The notes: a model not told the origin generated them from the sequence alone. A stretch of 64,000 bases of DNA from CAZWSX01 sp964636985 (GCA_964636985.1 CAZWSX010000010.1:62001-126000); one strand, 5' to 3'; positions 53,441 through 62,628 are shown, counted from the first letter of the stretch. Numbers and translations: made by a program.

Positions 53441-55873
53441 ATGTCACTGAAATCAACACACCTGGCCGTGCTTGTGGCTGGTTTGATCTCGCTCGCCGGA
53501 ATGCGAGCCGACGCGGCCGGCAATATCACGAGCATCGCCGTCTATCCCAGCGACGTTCATCTCAACACCAAGCTCGATACACAGCGCTACGTGGTCGTCG
53601 CGACACGAGATGACGGCGTGACGCTCGATGTCACGGCCCAATCCACCGTCAAACTCGCGAACCCAGCGCTGGCCAAGCTGGAAAACGCCATGCTGTCGCC
53701 GCTGGCCGACGGCCAAACGACGCTCGACGTCGAGTACCAAGGCCACCACGCCGCCGCGACGATCGAAGTGAAAGATGCCACCGTCGACCGGCCCATCAGC
53801 TGGTATCTCGACGTGATGCCGGTCTTTGCTCGCTCGGGCTGCAACACCGGCAGCTGCCACGGGGCCGCTCGCGGTAAAGATGGCTTCCGTCTGTCGCTAT
53901 TCGGATTCGATCCCAAAGGCGATTACTACCGCGTGACGCGCGAAATCGGATCGCGCCGCATCCACCTGGCAGCTCCCAAGGAAAGCCTGCTGCTCGAAAA
54001 GTCGGTTGGCTCCGTACCCCACACCGGCGGCAAGCGATTCGCCGTTGATAGCCCGTACTACAACACGATCCTGCAATGGCTCGAAGCGGGTGCGGTCGAA
54101 GACGCCGCCGCTCCGCCCAAGATCGCCAAGCTGGAAGTCTTCCCGCCGAATGCGGTGCTCGAAGGCGAAGGGGCCACGCAGCAGTTCATCGCTCGCGTGA
54201 CGTTCGCCGATGGTCACGACCGCGATGTGACTTCGCTGGCCACGTTCATCACCAACAACGACAACTCGGCGCCGATCACGCCCGACGGCTTGGTAACCTC
54301 CAAGAACCGTGGCGAGGCCTTCGTGATGGCTCGCTACGACACGCACACGGTCGGCAGCCAGGTGCTGGCGCTGCCGCGCGACATCCAATACACGGCACCG
54401 CCAGAAAGCGGCAACTACGTTGACCACCTAGTGGGCGACAAGCACAAGAAGCTACGACTGCTCCCTAGCGGCATCTGCACCGACGAAGAATTCATCCGCC
54501 GCGTGACGATCGACATCACCGGCCTGCTCCCCACCGAAGAAGAGTACACCGCCTTCATGGCCGATCCCGCGGCAGACAAGCGGGCCAAGCTCGTCGATCG
54601 TTTGCTGGAGCGGAAAGAATTCTCCGAAATCTGGGCCATGAAGTGGGCCGAGTTGTTGATGATCAAAACGACAGTCAACGTGAGCCGCAAATCGGCATTC
54701 CTTTACTACAGCTGGTTGTCGGACAAGATTGCCAACAACGTACCGCTCGACCAGATGGTCCGCGAACTTCTGTCAGCCAATGGCGGGACGTTCAAGAACC
54801 CTGCTACTAACTACTACCAAATCGAGCGCGACACACTGAAGACTGCCGAGAACGTGGCACAGGTCTTCATGGGGATTCGCACTCAGTGCGCCCAGTGCCA
54901 CAACCATCCGTTCGATCGCTGGACGATGGACGACTATTACAGCTTCGCGGCGTTCTTTTCGCAGATCGGCCGCAAGCAAGGGGAAGACTATCGCGAGATC
55001 ATCGTCTTCAACAGTGGCGGTGGCGAAGTCGCCCACCCTGTCGGCGGCCGTGCAATGCCTCCTAAGTTTTTGGGTGGTGCGCAACCCGACATGGCCGGCA
55101 AAGACCGCCGCGAGGAGATGGTGAAGTGGCTCACCTCGACCGACAACCCGCTCTTCGCCGAAAGCGTGGCCAACCGCGTGTGGGCCCACTTCTTGGGCAA
55201 GGGGATCGTCGAGCCGGTCGACGATATCCGCGTGAGCAATCCCTCCGTCAATCCGGAACTGTTCGCCGAACTGGGCAAGAAGCTCGTCGAGTATAAGTTC
55301 GACTTCAAGCAGCTTGTTCGCGATATTTGCAACTCGGAAGCATATCAACGCTCGACCGGACGAAACGAATCGAACGCCACCGACGAACGGAACTTCGCCC
55401 ACGGCAATGTCCGCCGCATCCCGGCCGAAATGCTGCTCGACTGCATCAGCCAGGTGACGTCGGTGAACGACAAGTTCGCCGGGCTGCCGCTCGGTTCGCG
55501 AGCGGTGCAAATCGCCGACGGCACCAATAGCAACTACTTCCTGACAACGTTCGGCCGCGCCACCCGCGACACGGTCTGCGCCTGCGAGGCCAAGACCGAG
55601 CCGACGCTCAGCCAGGCCCTGCACATGCTCAACGGCTCGACCATCGGAGGAAAGATCGCTGGCGGTGGCTTTGTGCCCAAGGCCCTCCAGGCCGGCAAGA
55701 CACCCGATCAGATCATCGATTCGATTTACATCCGCTCGCTGTCTCGCAAGCCGAACCCCGACGAGATGAAGGGCCTGCTCGCACTGGTCGCTCAAGCGGA
55801 AAATCCCCAGCAAGGCCTAGAAGACATCTTCTGGGCCGTACTCAACTCCCGCGAGTTCCTGTTTAACCACTAG
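53441..55873 (+). CDS. DUF1549/DUF1553 cytochrome-like secreted protein
   Basis: An 810-residue protein; I prefer the ATG at 53441 to an in-frame GTG at 53417. It has a signal peptide (LAVLVAGLISLAGMRADA). An Ig-like (BIG2) domain comes first, then an unusual haem-like motif CNTGSCH (134-140) in SGCNTGSCHGAARGKDGF, a second BIG2 domain, DUF1549 (DEEFIRRVTIDITGLLPTEEE) with a CAQCHNHPFDRW motif, and DUF1553 (LFAESVANRVWAHFLGKGIV) to the end. These are planctomycete PSD1-type proteins, expected to be c-type haem proteins outside the cytoplasm. Confidence 0.93.
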   Translation: MSLKSTHLAVLVAGLISLAGMRADAAGNITSIAVYPSDVHLNTKLDTQRYVVVATRDDGVTLDVTAQSTVKLANPALAKLENAMLSPLADGQTTLDVEYQGHHAAATIEVKDATVDRPISWYLDVMPVFARSGCNTGSCHGAARGKDGFRLSLFGFDPKGDYYRVTREIGSRRIHLAAPKESLLLEKSVGSVPHTGGKRFAVDSPYYNTILQWLEAGAVEDAAAPPKIAKLEVFPPNAVLEGEGATQQFIARVTFADGHDRDVTSLATFITNNDNSAPITPDGLVTSKNRGEAFVMARYDTHTVGSQVLALPRDIQYTAPPESGNYVDHLVGDKHKKLRLLPSGICTDEEFIRRVTIDITGLLPTEEEYTAFMADPAADKRAKLVDRLLERKEFSEIWAMKWAELLMIKTTVNVSRKSAFLYYSWLSDKIANNVPLDQMVRELLSANGGTFKNPATNYYQIERDTLKTAENVAQVFMGIRTQCAQCHNHPFDRWTMDDYYSFAAFFSQIGRKQGEDYREIIVFNSGGGEVAHPVGGRAMPPKFLGGAQPDMAGKDRREEMVKWLTSTDNPLFAESVANRVWAHFLGKGIVEPVDDIRVSNPSVNPELFAELGKKLVEYKFDFKQLVRDICNSEAYQRSTGRNESNATDERNFAHGNVRRIPAEMLLDCISQVTSVNDKFAGLPLGSRAVQIADGTNSNYFLTTFGRATRDTVCACEAKTEPTLSQALHMLNGSTIGGKIAGGGFVPKALQAGKTPDQIIDSIYIRSLSRKPNPDEMKGLLALVAQAENPQQGLEDIFWAVLNSREFLFNH

Positions 55874-55892
55874 TCGCAACCACTAATCGTTC

Positions 55893-55930
55893 GGGTGGCA
55901 CTGGCGTGCCAAAGACGCCAGTGTGCGTAC
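55893..55930. repeat. Single arm of a family-2 repeat
   Basis: GGGTGGCACTGGCGTGCC followed by AAAGACGCCAGTGTGCG, a hairpin of the type seen at 26643. It begins 20 bp after the DUF1553 stop codon. Confidence 0.7.
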
Positions 55931-56008
55931 CACAAAACACTTCGCCCCCGAACATTTAATTTCCGCAAATCGCTAATTCCTTCCCGCCTTCAGCCTTGTG
56001 TTGACGTT

Positions 56009-58402
56009 ATGAAGATTGCCCACCTTTTCGCTTCGCTGTCGGTCGCTGCCATCGCCCTGAGTTCAACGCTCGCGATCGCGCAGGATGCCGCCAAAGTCAA
56101 CTACGACGAACACATTCGCGCGATCTTTCGCGAGCACTGCTTCACTTGCCATCACCAAGGGGAGAAGAAGGGGGGCCTGGCCCTCGATAGCTACGCCTCT
56201 GCCATGACGGGCGGATCGAGCGGCGACGTCGTTGGTGCAGGCGACACCGATATCAGCCGCCTGTACGCGCTGGTCACGCATGCCGACCAGCCTTTCATGC
56301 CGCCGAATCAAGACAGGATTCCGGAGCCGAAGCTCGCACTGCTGAAACAATGGATCGAGCAAGGGGCTTTAGAGAACGCCGGCTCGAAGGCAGCAGTCAA
56401 AAAGAAGAAGTCGGCAGCGATGTCGGCCGCTCCCACGACGGGCCGGCCCGAAGGCCCGCCGCCGATGCCCGAAAATGTGATTCGCCAGCCGCTGTACACC
56501 GCGGGCCGCACAGGCAGCGCCACCGCGATTGCGGCCAGTCCCTGGGCGCCGCTGGCAGCGATTGGTGCTCCGAAACAAATCGTCCTCTACAACACCGATA
56601 CCGCCGATTGCGCAGGCGTCCTGCCGTTTCCTGAAGGCACGCCTTATGTCCTCAAGTTCAGCCGCAACGGCTCGGTGCTTCTGGCTGCCGGCGGACGCGG
56701 AGGCCAATCGGGCTATGTCATTCTGTTCGACGTGAAGACCGGCAAACGGCTGGCCAAGATCGGCGACGAACTCGATTCGGTTCTCGCAGCCGACATCAAC
56801 GACACGCAAACCATGGTGGCGCTAGGCGGTCCGCAAAAGGTCATCCGAATTTATGCGATCGACACTGGTGAAAAGCTCTTCGAGATCAAAAAACACACCG
56901 ATTGGATCTACTCCCTCGCGTTCAGCCCTGATGGCGTGCTGCTGGCGTCGACCGACCGCTCAGGCGGCGTTTTCGTTTGGGAGTCGGCCACCGCTCGCGA
57001 GTACCTGAGCCTTCGCGGCCACAACGGCGCCGTTTGCGACGTCGCCTGGCGTCCCGATAGCAACGTTGTGGCAACGACCGGCGAAGACACCACGGTTCGC
57101 CTGTGGGAGATGAACGACGGCAACCAGATCAAGAACTGGGGTGCGCACGGCGGTGGAGGGTTCTCGGTCAGTTACACGCACGATGGACGACTGGTTTCCT
57201 CGGGCCGCGATAAAGCCGTGCGGACTTGGAACGGCGATGGCGCCGCGCTCAAAGGGTTCGGCATGCCCGACGACGCCCTCAAGTGCGCGTTCACCCACGA
57301 CGGCAAACGAGTGATCGGCGGCGACTGGGCCGGCAACATCAAGATGTGGGACCACGAGCAAGGAACCGAAATCGCCACGCTGACGCCTAACCCGCCCATG
57401 CTGGCGGTTCGGCTCGAGGCCGCCAAAGCTCAACTGGCAACCGCCAGTGCCGCTCAGCAGGCCTCAGCAGCCGAACTCGCGGCCGCCGAGAAGAACGTTG
57501 CCGACGTCGCGGCAGCCCTAAAGGCAGCAACTGATGCCGCTTCCGCGAAAGATGCCGCCGCCAAGGACACTGAACAAAAACGGGTCGCCGCCGCGGACGT
57601 ATTAACCAAGAGCCAGGCGGAACTCACGGCCCTCGCCAAGAAACTGGAAGAGGCCCAAGCCGCTGCCAAAACCGCAAGCGAGGCCAAGGAAGCCGCCGCG
57701 AAAGTATCGGCCGAGAAAGAGGCCGCAGTCAAGGCAACGACCGACAAACTGACCGCGGACCAAGCCGCCGCGAAGAAGGCCATCGACGAAGCTTCGGCCG
57801 AAGCCGCAGCGCTCGCCAAAGTGGTCATGGACTCGGCAGCCGCAGCGAAGGCCGCTGGCGACGAGCAAGCCGCAGCCGTAGCAGCCCTCAAGCAGACGTC
57901 CGACGAATTGGCTGCCGCCGCCAAGGCTGTTACCGACACCGAAGCCCTGGTCGCCGCTGCCAAGGCCAAAGTCGCTGCCGATGAAAAAGCAGCTGCCGAC
58001 GCGACGGCGATCGCCACGAACGAGGCCAACGCCTACAAGGCAGCCCTCGCCGAGGTCGAGCGGGTCACCAAGGTGAAGGCCGACAGCGACGCCGCTGCTG
58101 CCGCCAAGAAGGCGCCGGCCGATCAGGCAGCGCAAGCCGCAGCCGGTATCGAAGCACAAGTCAATAAGATCGCAGGCGAGATCGTCGGCCTGGTGGAACG
58201 CCGAGCGATGCTCAACGCCGACGTCACGGCCACCAAGGCCAAGCTGGCTGCGATGGAACTGGTCCTGGCCGCTGCCCAGCAAACGCAGAACGCGACGGTC
58301 ATGGCCAAAGCACAAGGCGATCGCGACACGGCTGCCGAAGACGCTGCCACGGCAGAAGCAAGCTTGAAAGAGTTTGTCGAAGCATACGGCCCGGGCGCGT
58401 AA
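56009..58402 (+). CDS. Cytochrome c / WD40 / long coiled-coil secreted protein
   Basis: A 797-residue protein with a signal peptide (SVAAIALSSTLAIA, cleaved before QDAAK). A planctomycete cytochrome c domain has its haem motif CFTCH at 44-48, with Met-rich QPFMPPNQDRIP as possible ligand loop. A WD40 propeller spans about 150-460 (YSLAFSPDGVLLASTDRSGG, DVAWRPDSNVVATTGEDTTV). The last 330 residues are an Ala/Lys/Glu-rich coiled coil (AAAEKNVADVAAALKAATDA). Haem plus propeller proteins usually accompany PSD1 genes; the very long coiled coil is less usual and may anchor or span the envelope. Confidence 0.9.
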   Translation: MKIAHLFASLSVAAIALSSTLAIAQDAAKVNYDEHIRAIFREHCFTCHHQGEKKGGLALDSYASAMTGGSSGDVVGAGDTDISRLYALVTHADQPFMPPNQDRIPEPKLALLKQWIEQGALENAGSKAAVKKKKSAAMSAAPTTGRPEGPPPMPENVIRQPLYTAGRTGSATAIAASPWAPLAAIGAPKQIVLYNTDTADCAGVLPFPEGTPYVLKFSRNGSVLLAAGGRGGQSGYVILFDVKTGKRLAKIGDELDSVLAADINDTQTMVALGGPQKVIRIYAIDTGEKLFEIKKHTDWIYSLAFSPDGVLLASTDRSGGVFVWESATAREYLSLRGHNGAVCDVAWRPDSNVVATTGEDTTVRLWEMNDGNQIKNWGAHGGGGFSVSYTHDGRLVSSGRDKAVRTWNGDGAALKGFGMPDDALKCAFTHDGKRVIGGDWAGNIKMWDHEQGTEIATLTPNPPMLAVRLEAAKAQLATASAAQQASAAELAAAEKNVADVAAALKAATDAASAKDAAAKDTEQKRVAAADVLTKSQAELTALAKKLEEAQAAAKTASEAKEAAAKVSAEKEAAVKATTDKLTADQAAAKKAIDEASAEAAALAKVVMDSAAAAKAAGDEQAAAVAALKQTSDELAAAAKAVTDTEALVAAAKAKVAADEKAAADATAIATNEANAYKAALAEVERVTKVKADSDAAAAAKKAPADQAAQAAAGIEAQVNKIAGEIVGLVERRAMLNADVTATKAKLAAMELVLAAAQQTQNATVMAKAQGDRDTAAEDAATAEASLKEFVEAYGPGA

Positions 58403-58412
58403 GGGGCTATCC

Positions 58413-58430
58413 GGGGTGCTTCGCGACCCC
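58413..58430. repeat. Hairpin related to family 4
   Basis: GGGGTgcttcgcgACCCC, ten bases after the stop of the cytochrome-WD40 gene. The core GTGCTTCGCGACC matches the arms of the repeat at 47045. Confidence 0.6.
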
Positions 58431-58452
58431 CTCAGTTTCATTCATACGACGC

Positions 58453-58481
58453 AAATAAAAACGGGCTCCACTTGGAGCCCG
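58453..58481 (-). terminator. Rho-independent terminator
   Basis: On the minus strand CGGGCTCCA, loop AG, TGGAGCCCG, then TTTTTATTT. It serves the small gene at 58529-58753 and may also stop plus-strand transcription from the cytochrome-WD40 gene. Confidence 0.85.
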
Positions 58482-58528
58482 CTTTCGTTGACTGATATCG
58501 CGTTGATCGGTCTGCTGACCGCGAGTGA

Positions 58529-58753
58529 CTACTCGCGAGGGCGGATCGCGCCGGTCAGGCCGCTGTAATCGCAGCGGTCTTCTTCGTGCCAGAGGGGCAG
58601 GCCGCTTTCGATGCGGCGGCGGAGGATCTCGATCTTCTCGGCCGAGCCGGCGGGGGCGTCGGTCGCGGCGAAACCGCTGCACGGTTCGGGATTGAAATCC
58701 TCATCGTGGCCGTACTTCAAAATCGCTTCAAACACGTTCTTGCAGTTGCTCAT
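58529..58753 (-). CDS. Small hypothetical protein
   Basis: A 74-residue cytoplasmic protein. The ATG at 58753 has GGAG just upstream. It begins MSNCKNVFEAILKYGHDEDF and ends HEEDRCDYSGLTGAIRPRE, with three cysteines and many acidic residues. Similar short proteins appear to occur in related planctomycetes; no function is known. Its own terminator follows. Confidence 0.65.
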   Translation of the reverse strand: MSNCKNVFEAILKYGHDEDFNPEPCSGFAATDAPAGSAEKIEILRRRIESGLPLWHEEDRCDYSGLTGAIRPRE

Positions 58754-59466
58754 TCTTTTCTCCTGACTGCTTTGCCTGATCGCCGTCGGGCCGTCTATGG
58801 AGGCCCGTTTCGGCAACAATTAAAAAAATGTCCTAAAGACCGGCATGGCCGGCCTGTTTTTCCCTTACTGGTTGGGGGCGAACTCTCGGAGCTAGATCAC
58901 GGTTTCGCACTGATATGCATGTTCGCACCGGTGCGCTGTCGTCTCGTGATTCAGACTTGATGCTTCAAAGCGCGTCTCAAAACGTCCCAAACTTGATGCC
59001 TGTCGTCGCCCTGCAGATACAACCGTGGTCTACTTTCTTGACCAAGATTAAGTCGTCATCCTCGACTGCTCCCCATGTGACGTTACAGCGCACTTGGGAA
59101 GCGAGTAATTATGTTCGTCGTGAAGACCAGGTCAAGTTTTTTTGAATCACCTCAAACGTGCTTTGCGGAATTTCCCCCGTCGCGCGCACGGTCGTTTTTC
59201 TTCCGTAAAACGAGCCGCTTGGCGAGACTTTGACGGCGCTAAAAACGCCGCGTTTCGTGAGTCCGAATCGCCACCCCAACATGCGCCTTATGGGGAACAA
59301 ATTCGCATAAACGAAAGTGGGGCTTGGCGAGTCCCTTGGGCCTCATCCACGTTCTACGACCAGCGGGATCGCGGCGTTCGGAAAAGTTTTTTCCGCCATG
59401 CCGCAAAAAATCCCGCTAGCATTAAGCTTCTGTGATCCTTTTGGCCCGTTTTTTGGGGTTCACTAG
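58754..59466. other. Long intergenic region, no gene seen
   Basis: 713 bp between the small minus-strand gene and the YjbQ gene. Frames on either strand (58915-59145, 59142-59435 plus; 59109-59300 minus) lack ribosome sites and protein-like composition. I see no RNA gene or repeat; promoters for both flanking genes must lie here. Confidence 0.5.
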
Positions 59467-59895
59467 ATGTCGTCCTGGCTGCAGACCAGCATTTCCCTCC
59501 GCGAACGCCCTCGGGGTTTTCACCTTGTTACGGACGAAATCACGTCCCAAGTTCCGGGCCTTAGTAAGTTCAAAACCGGGATGATGCAGGTCTTTATTCA
59601 GCACACCTCGGCCTCGCTCACGATCAACGAGAACGCCGATCCCGACGTCCGCCGCGACATGGAAATGGCGTCTAACCGGATCGTTCCCGAAACCTTCCCC
59701 TACGTTCACACGATCGAAGGCCCCGACGATATGCCCGCCCACGTGAAGGCTTCGTTGATGGGGAGTTCGGTCAGCATCCCCATCGGCAACGGGCAACTCC
59801 TCCTGGGGACCTGGCAAGGGATCTACCTATGCGAACATCGCGACCGCGGCGGGCGGCGTCATGTGGTAGTCACCATTTGGGGAACCGAGACGTAG
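59467..59895 (+). CDS. yjbQ: YjbQ / UPF0047 family protein
   Basis: A 142-residue protein of the YjbQ family. Signature: MMQVFIQHTSASLTINENAD, DVRRDMEM, and the closing GTWQGIYLCEHRD, with the conserved histidine in QHTSAS and His in the CEHRD loop. Members have been reported to have weak thiamine-phosphate synthase activity, and are trimeric and cytoplasmic. The stop codon TAG (59893-59895) is the TAG at the edge of a family-1 repeat. Confidence 0.93.
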   Translation: MSSWLQTSISLRERPRGFHLVTDEITSQVPGLSKFKTGMMQVFIQHTSASLTINENADPDVRRDMEMASNRIVPETFPYVHTIEGPDDMPAHVKASLMGSSVSIPIGNGQLLLGTWQGIYLCEHRDRGGRRHVVVTIWGTET

Positions 59896-60000
59896 CCGCG
59901 TTCGCCAGAACGCGGAAGGGTTGACTCTGCATAGGCAAGACGGGCTGAATCACCTGGCGCCAACTGGCAGGGCCACCGCACTCTTGGCGAGTGCGGCTAC
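59892..60000. repeat. Paired-hairpin intergenic repeat, family 1
   Basis: Left arm GTAGCCGCGTTCGCCAGAAC and right arm CACTCTTGGCGAGTGCGGCTAC, with about 65 bp between. It overlaps the end of yjbQ. Confidence 0.85.
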
Positions 60001-60145
60001 AAAGGCGTACGCCACCACGCGGAGGCCCTGCCATCGGCTAACGGTTTCCTAAAGTCATCAGCGCGCGTTTTGTTGGCAATCCCGGTTCCTGCTCGCATAG
60101 AATGGACCAATCCATTCATAAGCAGCTCTGCGGGAGAACGCCGCC

Positions 60146-60559
60146 ATGCACTGGCAGTTCGCCGATATCGAGTTCCTGCGGGTCACCAATTTCTCGGCAG
60201 CCACCTTTGAACTGCATTTTGGGATGACCAATCTGCTTGATTCGCCCGTCGACAATGTGAAGGCGAGTTTCCGTTGGGCGGTCGATGGATCGCCATTGCG
60301 CGAGAAGAAGTCAGGCACGCCGCGCGAGGTGGTGACCAAGGCGATCGAATTCGCCGGCGACGATGAAACCAAGCACGTGCAACCGGGGCACTATGTTTCG
60401 TTCCATTTGCTGGGACAGCCGCTTAGCGACGTGTTGAGCATCGTCGACGCGATGTCGTCCGACGCTTACGAGTTGCTCCTTACCAGCGATGCAGGCTATT
60501 GGATGCACATCCCAGGAAGTATCCTAGGAGCACAAATCGAACGCGAGTTCGCCGCCTGA
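60146..60559 (+). CDS. Hypothetical protein
   Basis: A 137-residue protein. It is a mix of strands and helices with phrases FSAATFELHFGMTNLLDSPVD, ASFRWAVDGSPLREKKSG and GHYVSFHLLGQPLSDVLSIVD, and no signal peptide. No known family is recognised. It is 34 bp upstream of the DUF1080 gene on the same strand, so the two may be co-transcribed. Confidence 0.5.
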   Translation: MHWQFADIEFLRVTNFSAATFELHFGMTNLLDSPVDNVKASFRWAVDGSPLREKKSGTPREVVTKAIEFAGDDETKHVQPGHYVSFHLLGQPLSDVLSIVDAMSSDAYELLLTSDAGYWMHIPGSILGAQIEREFAA

Positions 60560-60593
60560 ATCGGCCCGTGTCCCTCTACAAGGAATTTCTCCT

Positions 60594-61583
60594 ATGCGCG
60601 CCTGGTTTCGCCCCATCTGTTGGCTTGCGGTTCCGTGCTTGTTGGCCACCGCCCTGGCTTTAGCCGGTCCCGCCTATACCGATCCCGATAAGACCGACGA
60701 CGACTTCCCCCTGCAAGGCGAGTACAAGGGGACTCTCAAGGATAAGGATGGTGACGGCGAGATCACCATCGGCCTGCAAGTGGTGGCGCTAGGCAAGGGG
60801 CAGTTCCGCGGCTACGGCTACCAAGGCGGCCTCCCAGGCGACGGCGCCGATATCAGCACGAAAGTGATGGTGGATGGGAAGCGCGAAGGGGACCAGATCC
60901 TCTTCACTCGCGACGAAGGTTCCGCCCTCGTGAAAGGTGGCACGGCCACCGTCACCGTCAAAGGCGTCGAGATCGGCGTCCTTCCGAAGGTCCTCCGTGA
61001 AAGTCCCACGCTCGGCGCGAAGCCTCCCAAGGAAGCGACGGTTTTGTTCGACGGCAAGAACACCGATCACTGGGAAAACGGCAAGATCGAGAACGGCCTG
61101 CTGGTGGCTGGAACGCAAACCAAAAAGAAGTTCGGCGATCAAAAGATCCACATCGAGTTCCGCATCCCCTACCAACCCGAAGACGACAGCCAAGGCCGCG
61201 GCAATAGCGGCATCTACCTGCAGGGCCGCTACGAGGTGCAAATGCTCGACTCGTTCGGCCTAGAAGGGAAGCACAACGAGTGCGGCGGGATCTACAGCGT
61301 CCGCGATCCCAACGTGAACATGGCCTTGCCGCCGCTATCGTGGCAAACCTACGACATCGACTACACCGCCGGAAAGTACGACGATAATGGGAAGGTGATC
61401 TCCAACCCGCGGATCACGGTGCTGCATAACGGGGTCAAAATCCACGACAACGTGGAACTCCCCGGCGACCGCAACACCACGGCCGCCCCCGTCCAGCCGG
61501 GCAACGCTCCTGGCCCGATCTATTTGCAGGATCACGGGAACCCGGTGCGGTATCGCAATATTTGGGTGGTGGAGAAGAAGTAG
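60594..61583 (+). CDS. Secreted DUF1080 (3-keto-disaccharide hydrolase-like) protein
   Basis: A 329-residue protein with a signal peptide (WLAVPCLLATALALAGPA). The DUF1080 domain, a concanavalin-like jelly roll, covers about 135-329: ATVLFDGKNTDHWENGKIEN, QKIHIEFRIPYQPED, RGNSGIYLQGRYEVQMLDSF, GPIYLQDHGNPVRYRNIWV. Some members hydrolyse 3-keto-glucosides in the periplasm. The first 110 residues form an extra beta domain (GEYKGTLKDKDGDGEITIGL) often seen in the planctomycete forms. No sugar oxidoreductase is adjacent. Confidence 0.9.
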   Translation: MRAWFRPICWLAVPCLLATALALAGPAYTDPDKTDDDFPLQGEYKGTLKDKDGDGEITIGLQVVALGKGQFRGYGYQGGLPGDGADISTKVMVDGKREGDQILFTRDEGSALVKGGTATVTVKGVEIGVLPKVLRESPTLGAKPPKEATVLFDGKNTDHWENGKIENGLLVAGTQTKKKFGDQKIHIEFRIPYQPEDDSQGRGNSGIYLQGRYEVQMLDSFGLEGKHNECGGIYSVRDPNVNMALPPLSWQTYDIDYTAGKYDDNGKVISNPRITVLHNGVKIHDNVELPGDRNTTAAPVQPGNAPGPIYLQDHGNPVRYRNIWVVEKK

Positions 61584-61633
61584 CGGTGGGCGACCGCACG
61601 TTCGGTCGTCGAGACGCGTTGGAGGACTAGTAG

Positions 61634-62563
61634 ATGCGGGGCGACATTGTCTATCGCATCTACGGCGTTCACCAAGGTCGCGAGCAAGATATCTTCTTTG
61701 GGGCTTTCCATACCGTCGCCGAGGCAGAGGCGGCGATCGCCAAGCTCCGATTGCGGGAAATGAATGGCCGGAATTGGGCCGAGCAATACCACAATCTTGG
61801 ATTTGTGATCCGTGAAGTCACCGTAGAGATAGACTTTGAGTTTCCTTCAAGACCTAAGCCCCGCGATCGCTATTTCGTCAGGGACACGCCAAAGCAACAT
61901 GGACCGGGGACGTGGGATAGCGCGATTGTGGAAGTCTTCCGACGGGGAAGCGCGGGAGACGAACCCCAAAAGGTGTGTGAGTACGAGCGGAACTACGGCC
62001 TGCTAGGTACATTCGAGCCATTCCGCCAAGGCACTCGCGAGTTCGCGTTAATCTCTCGGGACTACACAGCAACATCGGTTCTGGATCTCTCGACCGGTGT
62101 CGTGATCGCCGAAGAGTCGCCGTCGGAGATGGGGTTTTGTCCAGTCGGGTTCTACGTTCCGGATTGGTGGGACCTGCACGACGAGTCGATCATCCCCGGC
62201 AGTGCGCATTGGACCGCGGATCTCGAATGGCCCTCAGGTGAGTTCGGCTTTGTGTGGGGATGCGCCTGGGGCGATGACAGTTCGTGGAAGGTCCAGCATC
62301 TTGACCTGACCGAAATTCAGTCCGGAGTGATTCGTCGGACTGAAAGGTTCGGCTACGTAGAAATATCGACAGACGACTACAAGAGCCCTTGTTTCGACCC
62401 GGAGCGGACATTCCCGCCCAAAGGTAGCGTTCCGCCACCGTTCATAAAAATGCAACGCTGGAAAGGGAAAACGAATGTCACTTTTAGAATCGAAATGCGA
62501 TTCGACTTCACCTCAGGCCAGCCCATGGATTGGCAACGTGTGAGATTCCCTATCTTCGACTAG
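61634..62563 (+). CDS. Hypothetical protein
   Basis: A 309-residue cytoplasmic-looking protein with an N-terminal ferredoxin-like stretch (IVYRIYGVHQGREQDIFFGA, AEAEAAIAKLRLREMNGRNW) and a larger beta-rich body (YGLLGTFEPFRQGTREFALI, CPVGFYVPDWWDLHDESIIP). The end has DFTSGQPMDWQRVRFP. No signal peptide or named family is seen; such proteins are frequent near immunity genes in polymorphic-toxin loci, but no toxin is here. It heads a run of three small genes. Confidence 0.5.
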   Translation: MRGDIVYRIYGVHQGREQDIFFGAFHTVAEAEAAIAKLRLREMNGRNWAEQYHNLGFVIREVTVEIDFEFPSRPKPRDRYFVRDTPKQHGPGTWDSAIVEVFRRGSAGDEPQKVCEYERNYGLLGTFEPFRQGTREFALISRDYTATSVLDLSTGVVIAEESPSEMGFCPVGFYVPDWWDLHDESIIPGSAHWTADLEWPSGEFGFVWGCAWGDDSSWKVQHLDLTEIQSGVIRRTERFGYVEISTDDYKSPCFDPERTFPPKGSVPPPFIKMQRWKGKTNVTFRIEMRFDFTSGQPMDWQRVRFPIFD

Positions 62564-62628
62564 CCACGCAATGCTCCCAGGCCGACATAACCGAACCTTG
62601 CGCCCTGGCGCGGGTCTGTTCACCCACA

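Noticed and set aside
58915..59435. Two overlapping plus-strand frames of 76 and 97 codons
   Set aside because: No ribosome site, no conserved-looking motifs, composition like non-coding DNA.
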